DNA of 64,000 bases from positions 3,777,001 through 3,841,000 of the forward strand of contig JAQGEQ010000192.1 in NCBI GenBank assembly GCA_034620365.1, in the 5' to 3' direction. This stretch comes from Pegea sp. RAD2-039. Lineage: Eukaryota > Chordata > Thaliacea > Salpida > Salpidae. The notes beneath the pieces were generated by a model. The model was not told the origin of the DNA. It saw only the letters and a list, made by a program, of their open reading frames with translations, and did not search any database. Of the stretch, positions 50,668 through 63,339 are shown one piece after another. The position numbers were made by a program, and so were the translations under genes. The number at the start of each line of letters is the position of its first letter. Position 1 is the first letter of the stretch.

Positions 50668-53119
50668 TACTTCTTGTAATGAACTGATGATTAAATGCTA
50701 ATTTTGCAGCAGTTTGTTCAATTATTTATTTTTGATTTCAATGAAAGCTAATATTTTTGTTCATTTTGCTGCTTTATTTTCGCTTTTATCAAAGCTTTTA
50801 ATTGTCTATGTTCCAAGATTTTGTTTGAATAAAGTTTTTGAAAATCAAAATTATATAATTAATAATCTTAATAACTAATGTTGTTGCCATTTCAATTTCA
50901 TTTAGGATTTACTATTTTTTATAAAAACTTTTCTATTTTTTTTGCGCATTTACTATTAAAATTTTAAAACTATATCCTTTTTCAGATCACTTTTTATATA
51001 CCATTTAATAGATTTGTCGAGTTTTTTTTCATTTTCTAACAAAGTTGTTCTTCTCAAATATCTTTTCGAATCTTTGTTAAGAAAAGGTTAATGTTATGGG
51101 TGGTATTTTTTAACGAATACGTAAATGTCATTTCGTCAAAGGTATTCGCGCGCTACTGGTTTAATTGACTTTCTGTGTGCTTACAGTCAGATTCTTCTAA
51201 CCCTCTTTTGTTGTTGCTCATATTTTATAATGAAGCTTTTTTTGAATAATAATTATCAACACATTCTGTTAAATACAAAATGATAACAATCAAAGAAACC
51301 AATTTTTTGTTTAATGAAAATACATTAAAATTAGATTATTGTTAGTAATTTAATGAACTTGGTTAATTAATTGTTGATTTTCTTCGATTTCGAATATTAA
51401 AAAAAGTAATTACAGAAGTTTCTTGTTTTTATTAGCTTTATAAATTAAGGTAAAAAAGGTATAAAAATACTTGTACTGGGAAACATTTTACAGTATCAAC
51501 AATCTTTTGTTTAATATTTAATGTACATAATAGACACTACTGGTGTTTTACTTATTGTCTTAATGTTTCAAGGACTTGTTTTTAGTTTTTGCATACTGCC
51601 AATTGGGATGTTCTTATGACTACAAGTATAGTATCATCTATCAACTTTTTGAAGACCCCCATCAACAATTAAATTATCTTTTAGCATTAGTATATTTGAC
51701 TTATATTTCATTACATTTTATAGAGGTGCTGAAAGTTTTTGTAACAAAAAGAATGCTGATGCTTCATACAATGTTGTTACTGATTGACAATTGTATAAAT
51801 TTTGAAAGATAGCTTAAAATCTACTAAGCATTAAAATTAATATTTCTCACAAAATTTTTGACTTATTTTTCAATCAACTTTCTCAGTTTATGCACCAACG
51901 AGAAATATTTTTTAGGTTTATGCATAAAAATAGTCTTTTAGAGAAAAATGATTAATTTCCTGAAAGTTAGTAAATGAAGCACAGTCAGCTTTTTCAAGGA
52001 TTTATTTGAATCTGCAAACTAGGGTGGGAAAATAACGAAGTAAAGATTATTGTTATTTGTGCCAATAAAATTCTGTTAACCGCTTGCTAAAAGCTTACAA
52101 ACTTTCGAAGTATATTGGAATAACAATTAAAAATTGTTTTAATTAGCTTAATATTCACTCATTTGAACTTACATATTGTAATGATAAGGAGTCTGTGTAT
52201 TGAGCTATCTATGACCGAATGACTACCGCCTGTACTATAGTTACGTTTAATACATTTACGTCAGCGGCAAAATACTTTACAGTTATACATTTCGAATATA
52301 CCACACATATTTGAAAAAGAGTTTTTAAAAGTGCTTCTGAAAAATCAACAAAATTTGTTTATCAGTTTTGATTTGCAAATTTATCTTGTTTCAATATTTG
52401 ATTTTAATATTTCGTTCTTCACTTTTTTTGATCATTTTTAACTTGTTTAAGGCACGTTTATTCAGTATTAGAAAATTATAACTATTTTGATGTTTAGTTT
52501 ATTTTAACTATTTAGTCGCATATATCATTAAACTTTATAACCTATCTTAACATTTTTTATTAATCTTTAAATTTGTTCAAATAGACAATTTACTGCTAGT
52601 TAATGTTAAACACTGTTTGAATAGTTAGAAAAATCTGATAAGTTTATATCCAAAATTTGTCTTTGAAATATTAATTTTTAGCATAATACTTTAGGTATGT
52701 GTGCGAATATGCATCAAATTCTGCGCCTTACATACAATTTTACCTTTTTAATTTTGTATAAACAATAATTCGAATTCTTTGGACTTTGATCTCAGCTGAG
52801 ATTTACAAAATTTTATTGTTTTGATGAAAGTAATAGAAGAGGGTAAACAGCGATGTAAGAAATTGCTCAAATCAACTAAAAACTGATTCTATAAAAATCG
52901 ACTGCAGATCCAAAACAGATTGAAACAAAGAAGAAGAATCAAATGGCTGATGACAATAAAAGTGATTTGATAAAAATGAAAAAGCAGTAAATTTAGATAG
53001 ATTTTGCAAACAAGAAAAGATCTTATTCAAGAAATATAAATAAAGATGAATAAGATTTTGGTAATAGAACAAGTAATCTAGTCACGACTTAAACCAGTTT
53101 ACAAACATTTATCTCAAAA
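50668..53119. other. AT-rich spacer between PDE8-like and CCDC93 genes
   Basis: Convergent intergenic region with both 3' ends. No gene, element or CRISPR-like repeat recognised. The open frame at 51576-51812 has no known motif. Confidence 0.55.
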
Positions 53120-55154
53120 TTATTGTAATTTAGAAACTAGAATTTCATTTTTTCTACATTCTTCCTGAAAATCATGAACCGTTTTCACATATTGTCTATG
53201 CTTTTCTAATAAATTGTGATGATTTTCGTTCAGTTCATCTCTTCTTACTTTCTCTAGCTGCTTCTTCTTTTCAACCTAAACAGAAATCATATTTTCACTT
53301 TCACTAAAGTAAAACTATATAGAAACTTCACCTTTATTTTGTTCGCTTTTACACCATCAACAATCTTCTCAAATTGTTTTAGATACTGCAACATATTAGA
53401 AGAAGATCCTGTAGCAGCTTGAAAGTTGTCATAAACAGAATCAAGAAGATCAGCTTCTTTCTCTAGATATCTTCTAGAGTCATCTAATGTATTGTACTTA
53501 GTGTAAAACTGCTTTGTTTCAACATGAGTTTGTGAAATCTACAACCAAAAAGACATTTTTTAAATTCATTTATGATTTAGTTCAAGATATTAAGTGACAA
53601 AAACTTTACCTGATCATAAAGTTCCACAAATCGTTTTTGATATTGAGTAAGTTCAGCTCTTGTAGGTATTTCATCTAACTTTCTACTTAATGCTGCTGAA
53701 TAACGGTTTTTTGCAGCAAGTGAAAACCGCATTTTTGACAATCTTTCATAATCTGCTGAATGTTGATTCTTCATCACATCATCATTCTCATTTTCAACTT
53801 CTTTACTTTTCGCAATTTGTTCTTCTAATTCAGCAATATCTTCTTTCAACTTTTTATGAGCTTCTTTACATTCATTCTTGAAACTAAGCTCTTCTTTTTT
53901 AAGCTTTTCATGAAGCAGCACCAGTTCCCTAATCTTCTGCACATCATTTTCATTTGCTCCCTCTTCTATTTCATGCAGACGTTGAAATTCTTCTTCAATT
54001 GCAGTCTTCAAATCATCTTGCTCACTGACTTCTTGTTCTAATTGTTGTTTTAGAGTCAAGATTGAATCCAATTGGCTTTTAACTTTTTCTTTTTGCTCTA
54101 AACTTTTTGCTAATTCATTTTGAAGCTTCTTCAAGTTATCTTTAACATCTTGAATTGGATCAAGCATACTTTTGCTGACAGATTCTTCTATTTCTGCTTT
54201 CTTTTTTGCAAAAGTATCGGAAATTTCTTGTATTTCTTCTGACTGCATACCAACAATAGAACCAATTACTTTTGAGGCTAGTTTCCCTTCAACTTCACGA
54301 CCAGACATTTCCAGCATCCCTCCCATCAGCTTTTGCAAAACTTTTTCTTGCACCAAACGAATTCTTTCTTCTTCATCTTCTTCATCTCCAACTTTAAGAG
54401 AGTTAAATTTAGTCAAAGAAGATTCTGTAGTTGATGTTTTACTAGATTTAATTGATAGTTTGCTTTGGTTTTCTTCATTATTGCCAACAACAGCTAGTTT
54501 TCTATATTCAAGTAAAGTAGAAGAGACTTTTGCCTCTTCTGTGCTTAACAACTCTTTTTCACCAACCCTTTTAAACTTTCGTATCGGTTTATAGTGGAAT
54601 TGAACATCTTTTAATGCTTTTGCAACTTTTTTCATTTGCTCTTCATCTTTTTCACCAGGTATCAAATACTGTTTATCAAATTGAGAAATGCTATATGCTC
54701 TTCTATGGTCTCCCAAAACTTCCCGAGTTTCAATCACTTTTTTAACCAGCCACTGTATAACAGGAAATATGCTTTTGAAATCCAGTCCTTGAATTTGATG
54801 AGGTTCAATGGGACTTGGACATACCATTTTCTTCAACACTAGAACAATCTTTTCTGTTAAAGCAATTTTTTGACCAATGGTTGAATTTTCTTGAAAAAGC
54901 AAATCAATATCAATTTCAAATGTACAATTAGTAATACACCATGTTATTCCACCAACTACTTTATCAAAAGATGATAACCCTTTAATTCTAGCCCTGAAGT
55001 ATCCAGCTGCTATCAGAAGACCAATGATTTCTTGATATTTGATCTCTTGACCTTCATCTTCTCTAGTCTCGATTAGTATTTCATTTCCTTCTTGATCTTT
55101 TTCTATACCAACTTTTAAATTACTTTTAACTTTTCCAAGAGCAGAATTGAACAT
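53120..55154 (-). CDS. CCDC93: CCDC93, subunit of the CCC/Commander complex
   Basis: Coiled-coil partner of CCDC22 and COMMD proteins in the CCC complex, which works with Retriever and WASH in endosome-to-surface recycling. Exons in transcript order: 53610-55154, 53332-53538, 53120-53275; 635 aa, against 631 in human. The N-terminal calponin-homology-like domain (about residues 1-150) includes [40 protein letters not shown] and FDKQYLIPG. Long coiled coils run from about 300 to the end. The C-terminal part ([63 protein letters not shown]) is closely similar to the human end. Start ATG at 55154 is the first in a frame that is closed just upstream by the acceptor-like CTTTAG. A single 1.5-kb exon carries most of the protein. 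Confidence 0.95.
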
Positions 55155-57692
55155 TTTTCAGTTAGACTAAAGACTAATTTAAATGATGAACCAGCTAATA
55201 CAACTTGTCCTAAATGATATTTACTTAATATATATAAGACAAATATTTTAACAAAACTACTATTAACAATTATATAAGAAAAGAAACAAGTTGAATTTAT
55301 TAAATTAAGTATTATAACAAAGAAATTACCATAAGTGATTTTTATTATATATTACCTCTATTTCTATGATAGTCTTATGATACTTCTACTATATTAGACA
55401 AACAAAAGTTTTTTTTCATAATCAAATGATAACTACAAAATTGTTCATCACTCAAAAATGATTCTATAATCTTCATAGAACGTTATAAACATGTTATTCA
55501 ATATCCTGATTATTTCATGTGTTCAATTATTACTAAAATATTGTATACTAAGATAAAGTATAAATAGAATCAAACTATATGATAAAATAAACAAGTTAGA
55601 GATAAAAAATCTAAATCTGGAATAACTTATTATCAACAGAATCTAATTTAGTTTCAAACAAGTAATGATACTTTTGAAAAATGTATATTTTGAAATACTC
55701 ATTTATCTAAAAGATAAATTATATTAATTGATTATAGATTAAATAAACTTATAAATGTCTATGTGCTTTCTGTTTTTCAAATAGAATAAAAAATAATTTC
55801 AAAAAACTAAATTTTTGTTAATTTTTAAAAAAGGTAAAAAAATAATGTATAATAATTAGTATCTTAATAAAAAAAGTATAAATATCTATTTCATTAAAAA
55901 AAGTCTACCAAAAAAGCAAGCACAAATTTTATAACTTAGTAAACATTGTTAAATAAATCAAATATAAATAAAATATCTTCTTTTATAATTTATTATATTT
56001 TGTTGTGTTTTCTAAAAATAAAGATTATACAGATATTTATCATGAATTCAAGCTTGAAAGTTAAAATAGAACTATTATTTTGATTCATAATCAGTTACTG
56101 ATGTTACTAAAATGTACCAAATAAATATGTTTTATGAATGCAAAACTTTAGTTGATAAATTCTGTAAACAACTTTTAAACAACGCAAGTTGTAATCAATA
56201 CACTTTGGTAATTATATTATTCTTTATTATCGCTTAAAATGTTGCTTGGTTCAATTAAATTTATTTATTTGGTTTAAATCATGTAAAATTGAGATGATTA
56301 TGATTAAAAAATTTAACACTCGCTATTAAATTTATTGATACACTTTTTGTCTTTTATAAAAATTGAAACATAAAAAAGTACAGAATAGTAAAATTGTGTA
56401 ATTTTTTAATAAGGTAATTAAGCAATTTTAAATAAAAATTCTTTTTATTAATTTTTTATCATGTAGAGATAAATAATAGAAAAATAAAATTTATACTGAA
56501 ATAGATTAGTTATTCTTATAGTAAAGGCAAAAATATTCAGGAGTATGAGTCTTAAGGATTTAAAGCTTTTGAATGAAAAAATTAATTGCCTTACTGAATA
56601 CTATTTAAAAATTTATTAACTTTTTTTGCAAAACAGAATTTAATTTCTTATCATAGTTGATAATGAAAATATATTTAAACAGTGTATCCACTTCTATCTA
56701 GGTCTATGGCATATCCCAATTTTGTAAAGATTAGTATTGTATACTTTTTTTAGTTTACTAAAAATGTTCTATCCCGTTGAAATCTTAAGAATAAAAAATA
56801 AGTACTGACTGAAGAATACTTACTAAGGAAGCAAGTCACTGATCAAGCAAAAATGATAATTTCAAGAGTTAAACAATTTAAAATGGTCTCTGTAAATCAT
56901 CCTTAAATTCTATAAGTTTTTTTTTTCATTGAATATCTTTGGGTTTCCTGATGTCAAGAACAACTATTCAAGTAAATTTAAGGCTCGGTAGTTGGTGTAA
57001 CTAACGTTTGGTATTCAGCCTTTCGTTATTCTTCAGTTAGTTTCAATCAATAAACCGTCAATCAACTACTTATGATGAAATTGATTGGAAAAATAGAAAA
57101 TTAAGCTGCTGTAAAATTTGAATTGATTATAAGGCACAAAGACTGATTAGAGAAGCAGGGTGTCAGTCTTATATTCTGCTACTTATATTGTGCTCAGTTT
57201 TTGAATGTAATAATCAATTAGTTTGCCAGCCTTGTAAATAAGTTTCTATCATTCAAGTACTTTTTCAAAGTTAGAAAACAGATCTCATTAAATACAACTC
57301 CAGCTTACATATAAACTGAAAAATTATATGTGTTCCAGAACATTTTATAGAACTAAATCTAAGCATTTATCGTGCATTTATTTTTTATTTATTAACCAAC
57401 GATTTTCGTATATACTAGCACAATAAATCTTATGTAGTTGAATATACAAAGATTAGCAATAGAAAAGAAATAGTTTCAAAAACTAAGCCTTAATAGGTAT
57501 CTAGTCAGAAATTGTATTATTTTAGGAAAACATCACAACACTAAAAAGCAACAACTTATAAAATAGTCATTTAAAAGCTTGAAATTGAATTTTGGCTCCT
57601 CAATCAAACTTTGATGCTACATCTTACCACAAACATAAAGATAATCAATTTGAAAATAAAACATTTAGCCTATTTACAAATTGTGTCGTCTC
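55155..57692. other. AT-rich spacer, nothing recognised
   Basis: Low-complexity AT-rich sequence on both strands. The stretch around 56940-57240 is slightly less AT-rich and has no open frame of note. Confidence 0.6.
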
Positions 57693-59941
57693 TTATTTGT
57701 CTTGTTTACTCATTTTTTGTGAATTCATTTTTGCAAGTGTAATTTTTGAGAACTCTTCAAACATCTAAAAATTAAAAATATAATATTAGTATATAAAACA
57801 AACTTTAAGACTGACTGGCAATCTTCTAAGTAGAAATCTAAAAATTGTACTAAAATGTTTATCAACTTACTTGTATACTCGCCAGCACTTCTGGGTCAAC
57901 GTTTACTTTCGGAAGTTTATCTGCGCTTTTTACTATTGACGTATCGCTTGGTGGAAAAGAAAGACATTTAGATTTAAGAGGCTCAGAAGACTTGGTTTTC
58001 ATAAGATTTAGATGAGCAAACTTTGGTTGAGATTTTAAAGCTCTACCCTCGATCAAATTAGAATGGTTAAAAGTTAAAGGAATGCTGACAGATTCTCTCA
58101 AAATATTTTTCTTGACGCTTTGACTTGTCGGTTTTCCACTAGATACTCCCTCATTTGTCTTGATGTCAATTTTTTCTAAAAAGCTCTTTTATAAAATAAA
58201 AATAATTAATCAAATAATTTGCTGAACAATATTAGAAATATCTTATTAAAGTTCAATCATTACAGTATACGAAGCTGTACTACAAATAACTGGTAATATT
58301 AATACATTATTCTAAAATACTTAATGTTATTCTTACTTTTTTTTGTGTTTGTAGTTCTTTCAGCTCTTCATCTATTTTAGCCATTCTTTTTTTCATTTCA
58401 TTTAACTTGGAAACCAGTGGCGTTTTTTCTTTAACAGAAGCAGGTCGTTTTAATTTCTTTTTTGAATGCTTTAGTTTGAAGCTATTTTGTTGTTTTTTTG
58501 TATTTAGGTCACGTGAAACTTGCGCTATTTTCAACTGCTGTGAATTGCGTCTTCGGTTCAGCATAGCCAAATTTCTTGTTAGTATATTATCATCATTATT
58601 TGAAAAACCTCTTGGTAAATTTAAATCCGTCTTATGATGCTTTGTTGATATTGATGACTGTATTAGAAAATATTTTGATTAAAACTTTACTGTGGTGAAT
58701 CTGTTGACACTTTCAATAAATTTAATTTCAATGGTTTAAAAAAATTATAAAGGATAGTGCTGCTTACAAATTTCTATTTTTATTTATGAAGCTTTATTTT
58801 AATCTGCAAGCTCTAGGTTTTAAAGAAAAAAGCTAACTTCAACTTGTAGACTGTTAAGTTCTTTGAATAATTTTTGTTTGTCAGCTTTTATAACTTGGAG
58901 CAGCTCTTGCTTCTGCAAATCAGCTGCTAAACAATTTACTTTGCTGTTTTTCTGTATGAATAATTAATTAGTTGAAATATTTTGATAAAATAATGATATT
59001 ATCAACCTGAATTTCGTCTTTGCTCTGCTGCGAAAGATTTGTATTGTGAGCTTTTTGCGATTGTTCATGACTATTGCTTATCAAATGGCTAAAAATTCAA
59101 GAAGAAAACTTTGAAAACAAGAGTAATAATAAACTTACATCAATACCTGTCAGACGAAGTTGATTTGTTAATGCTTTCAAACCATTTAGCAATGTCATCA
59201 GATTGATCTGAGCTTAGATGGAATTTTATTTTTTTCTGAAATTGAAAAGTATTTTGAAAATGTAGAAGGATATTGAATAATATCAAAATACTGAACTTTA
59301 CTTTCCATGGAGATAAAAGCATTTTGAGAATTAGCATTTTCAATTGAACACTTATACTCTTTTAAACTCAAAGATTCACATGGTGCATAACTGTGAGGTT
59401 TATCAAACAGCTTTAATTGGTCAATCGAAAGTATACACCAATATCTGCAGAAACAAAACTATGTGAAGCTTACAGAGAAAAATTTGATGCTAGGCTGACC
59501 TTTTCCTGTTTTTATTGCTGCTTTTAATATTCAAGTAACCTTTTCGAACAATTTGGTTACCTTTAATTTGCTGTAAATAATTATAGTTTCTTTTATCAAA
59601 TAACTTTCTTTGAGATTTCTCGAAAGAATTTAAACGTCGAACTGATGTTTTGAACCAGCTTGTTGAAACTAATTTTGATTGATCTGAAAACAAAAACATT
59701 TTAATGTGATGTTCACATCCTTTTTTGGTTAAAAGATATTTTCATTTATAAGAAAGTTAGCTAAAAAAATTTCAATTTTATAGAAAATTTATTTTTATTT
59801 ATATGACTTAAAAAATAAAACAATTTCATAGGATTGACCTGCTACTTTCTTTCTCAGCTCGTATGTTTCCGCGAATTCTGCTTTTGAAAGCTTTGGTGTC
59901 TTCAGAATTGTGTTTTGAACACAGTTGTTTGGAGATGACAT
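57693..59941 (-). CDS. Uncharacterised coiled-coil protein, nine exons
   Basis: Exons in transcript order: 59839-59941, 59500-59683, 59297-59444, 59147-59235, 59007-59088, 58838-58951, 58337-58657, 57871-58185, 57693-57764; 475 aa. All nine join in phase with GT-AG borders, which is strong evidence that the model is real although each piece is short. The protein starts MSSPNNCVQNTILKTPK and is hydrophilic, rich in Ser and Lys. Two helical coiled-coil segments stand out: AADLQKQELLQVIKADKQKL (about 215-235) and LNEMKKRMAKIDEELKELQT (about 325-345). The end is DPEVLASIQ/MFEEFSKITL. I do not recognise the family. The layout (low complexity, short coiled coils) is common in centrosomal and ciliary proteins, but no function is claimed. 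Splice acceptor TTATAG lies 10 nt before the ATG. Confidence 0.75.
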
Positions 59942-62900
59942 TGATCTTAAACTATAAGTTAAAACTATAAACTGCTTCTTATAAGTAAACGCTCACTAAA
60001 AATTTGAATAAAAACTTAGTAATATTTTATCAAACAAAAAATCGTTTGAACTATATGAAACAATCTCTTCAATTCAAAAATCTTCCTGTTTTTTCTTTGA
60101 GAGCTCTATTTGCCTGATATTTATTTGATACCAAATTGCAGTTAGTGTTTGAACTAGCTTGCAAATTATCTTTACTCTAGTCTCTATGCCAAGCATCTTA
60201 AATTGAATTTAAAAAGGCTGTTTGCTCTCGCATTTTTTGAAGCTACAATTGAAAGTATTGGAAATGATTTTTTTTCTTTTTTCTTTTACTCAACTACAGT
60301 TGTCAAATTTTTTAGGCTTCTGTCACGTTGGATCTGAATACTTTTCTGCGCTTAGCTTTACATGTATTATAAGATTAATTGAAGATTATACCAGTATTAA
60401 AAAATATTGCTAAGTTAGATTTGAAAGCTAAAGATTTTAATTGTAAATATTCATTGAATTTACAAAGAAATTCATATTTCTAAACTCATTTGAAATATTA
60501 GTTTAAAATAGTTGTTTTTATCTAATTTACAATAAATTTTTATCACCGTATACATCTAATAACAAGTTCCTAAATAATAAATTGAATCCGTTCCATAAAT
60601 TTGTTAAAACATTCTCTGAATTATATTTTCATAAAAAAACAATCTAAAGAAATTTTTAGGATCTTCAATTAAGTAAACAAATTAATCTTTATATTTTGAT
60701 GAAGTAATGTTAAAAAGCAAGTTTTATATATTGAATCATTCTAATCTTAACGAAATTCTGTAATTATTGATTTTATATTATATCTTTATAATCTTTTATT
60801 TGATAAATGATATACTGATAACACTTTTAGTTTAATTAATTTTAGCTTTTTCTAAAAAAAATTGATACAAGAATAAGCACTAAGGTTCTAAAATAAATTT
60901 AGACAATTTTCTAAGGTATTCTTAGCCCTCTAATTGTTGAACTTAACAATTACATTTTTTAAAGATGTTCAAGTAAAATTACCTCAAAAATAAGTTAGCT
61001 ATTGGATCCTTACATATTAAAATATTAAGTTAATTACTAATTTTTTGAAACAAATAAATAAACACTAAACTGCAAACGAAAAATAACTTAGAAATTTTTA
61101 ATGTTATAGAAGTATTTGATGAATGGTAAATTCGAAAAATAAAAGTAAACAATGTAACTAAGCTAAAAATAAAAGAAATATTTTCCAAACATTCACGGTT
61201 TTGTAGTTGCCTCTTTTTAGATGACTGTACAACATCCTGTGCTTGTAATTGAGGTATTCGCCTATAAAAGTTATCAAAAAATTAAATAACTTTTTTAATT
61301 AACTTACCAGTTTGTCTCGTTTGTATTGAAAACTATATACAAGAAAGAATAAGTGTTTTAAATATACATTCATCAATTCACTGTTATAAATAATATAAAT
61401 TTATTTTTAAGTTAAGTTTGAAAAAATGCTGGCCCTTTAAGATATCAAAACTTTAAGCTCTGTTCATAAATTAAAGTAAAATTGTGAAACGTTTTATTCA
61501 TGTTTTATGAAAGTAAAAGTTTTACAATTGACCATTTCATGATATTAAACATAAATGAACTTAGTAAGCTTTATAAATTTTCTGTCAATCGGTCAACAGT
61601 CCTTGAATAGGTAGATTGTTCGGAAGTTTTGCTGGAAAGTACCACAAACTGCCAATATATCAGTAAAACTGTTTACTAGTAAAACTGTTTACCCATTAGT
61701 TTCTTTAGAATTAATTACAGTAAAACTTACACAAAAAAGAAGTATATAAAATAATTATAATAAAAAATCAAAATCATTTTACAAAAATAATTGTGATGAA
61801 TGAAATTGCTATCCAATTTATGATTTTTACTTATTACATTTCAATATTAGAGTATTTGAATGATTTCATTTTTTTTTTATTCTAACTTTTTCCTGGAGAG
61901 AAAAATTGGTATGAAAGATTTTGCTGGTAAAATACAGCTAACTTGTATCTTCAGAAATATAATAAATCAAATAATTGATAAAAGAAAATTTCTTATCTGA
62001 GACAGAGTGATAAATTGTAAAAAAAATTATTAATTGATCGAATTAAATTATTAAAGGAAATCTTCATGGCTTGAAAAATTATGAAAATTATATGAATGCT
62101 TAAATCAGTACAAAGTAATAGTTGTTCTAGATATTTTTTGTTTAGAAAAATATTTACTAAATATAACTGTTGATAAATCATTTAAACCAAAATTTTCAAA
62201 AAAAAATTTGAAGCTAGCAATATTTTTATTCGAAATACAAACTTTGAGAAGCATAAGACTGATTATTTTCAAATCGTTTCAACTTTTTAAAAAATGCTTT
62301 TCAAATCTAAGAAATATAAATAATCATTTTATTGACTTATCAGTTATTATCAATACTTTTAATACTAAACTATTAAATTGTTAAAATATTCACAGTCATA
62401 GAAAAAGATACTTTAGAAACTATTTAGCAGTCAAATGAGTGTTTCTTTAAAATTGATTCATATTTCTCCTAACTTTTAGGTTATTCTACTTTATTTTGTG
62501 GTGAAAAGAAGCTTGTCAAAATAGCAAAACAGAAGCCATCGGAAGTGATGGAAGTATTTGGAACAAAGTTACTATTACGTAGAAAACTAAAGTCGAGAAA
62601 ACGCTACTTAAGTTAAAGAAATAGATGAATCAGAAAACACCGGAGGATAATAGTTTAAATGAAAAGCAACTTTCCCAAATCAATTAATTGTAAACTGGTT
62701 ACAAAGCTTTATAAATTAAACCGTAATGTAATGTTAGAAAAAAAATATAAACAAAATCGTTTAAAAGTAATAACAGATGATAATCTTCTTCTTCATCTCT
62801 TATATTTAAAAAAAGGAAGAAATTGTCATCAATATCTCTTTCCACAAATCATTTTTAATTGGTTAACTTATTGACTTTAAGGAGTTTAGTTTTTTTAGAT

Positions 62901-63339
62901 TTCTTATAGAATTTCTCCAAATAGAAATATTACAATATAAAAATATAAAATGTTTTTCTTGTGAGCGCGTTTGACTGAAAGTAAATAAGTTTTCCTTTTT
63001 TGTTTAAATGAACTTGACTAAGATTTTAGGTAATGGAGTAAAAAAGGTTTATGTTGCCAAACTTTAGCTAATATGACCCAATTTTTATCTTACAACATTA
63101 AGAAACAAATGTTTTTCTTTGTCAATGATAACATGAAAAGTTACCTTAATAAATGTTTTTCAAACTTTATCTTGACTTTTGTACTATATATAAATGTTTT
63201 CAGCTCTTTTTAAGAATAGTAGCTTGCCAAAACAGTTATTAAGACTTTAAAAGAAAAGGATTGAAAATAAAGTTTATAGTAAATTTTGGCTTATATTTTC
63301 ATAATTCATATCTTATACTTTTTTTCTGCAAAACTAATT
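59942..63339. other. AT-rich region upstream of the coiled-coil gene
   Basis: No complete gene seen. Two pieces could be isolated exons. One is minus-strand 61195-61262, an open frame RIPQLQAQDVVQSSKKRQL bounded by TTATAG and GTGAAT. The other is plus-strand 62480-62617, an open frame rich in Lys/Arg ending RRKLKSRKRYLS after a CTTTTAG acceptor. Neither joins in frame to a neighbour. The rest is low complexity. Confidence 0.4.

Noticed and set aside
51576-51812. Hydrophobic 78-codon plus-strand frame
   Set aside because: AT-rich DNA gives Leu/Ile/Phe/Tyr-rich frames by chance; no splice context or homology.
54172-54594. Plus-strand open frame of 140 codons rich in Ser
   Set aside because: Shadow of the CCDC93 coiled-coil exon on the opposite strand.
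61195-61262. Possible additional 5' exon of the coiled-coil gene
   Set aside because: Bounded by splice-like sites but does not join in frame with the MSSP exon by any acceptor; kept only as a note for the spacer.
62480-62617. Lys/Arg-rich plus-strand open frame ending RRKLKSRKRYLS
   Set aside because: Good acceptor before it, but no upstream exon, no homology and no polyadenylation signal nearby; too short to call a gene.
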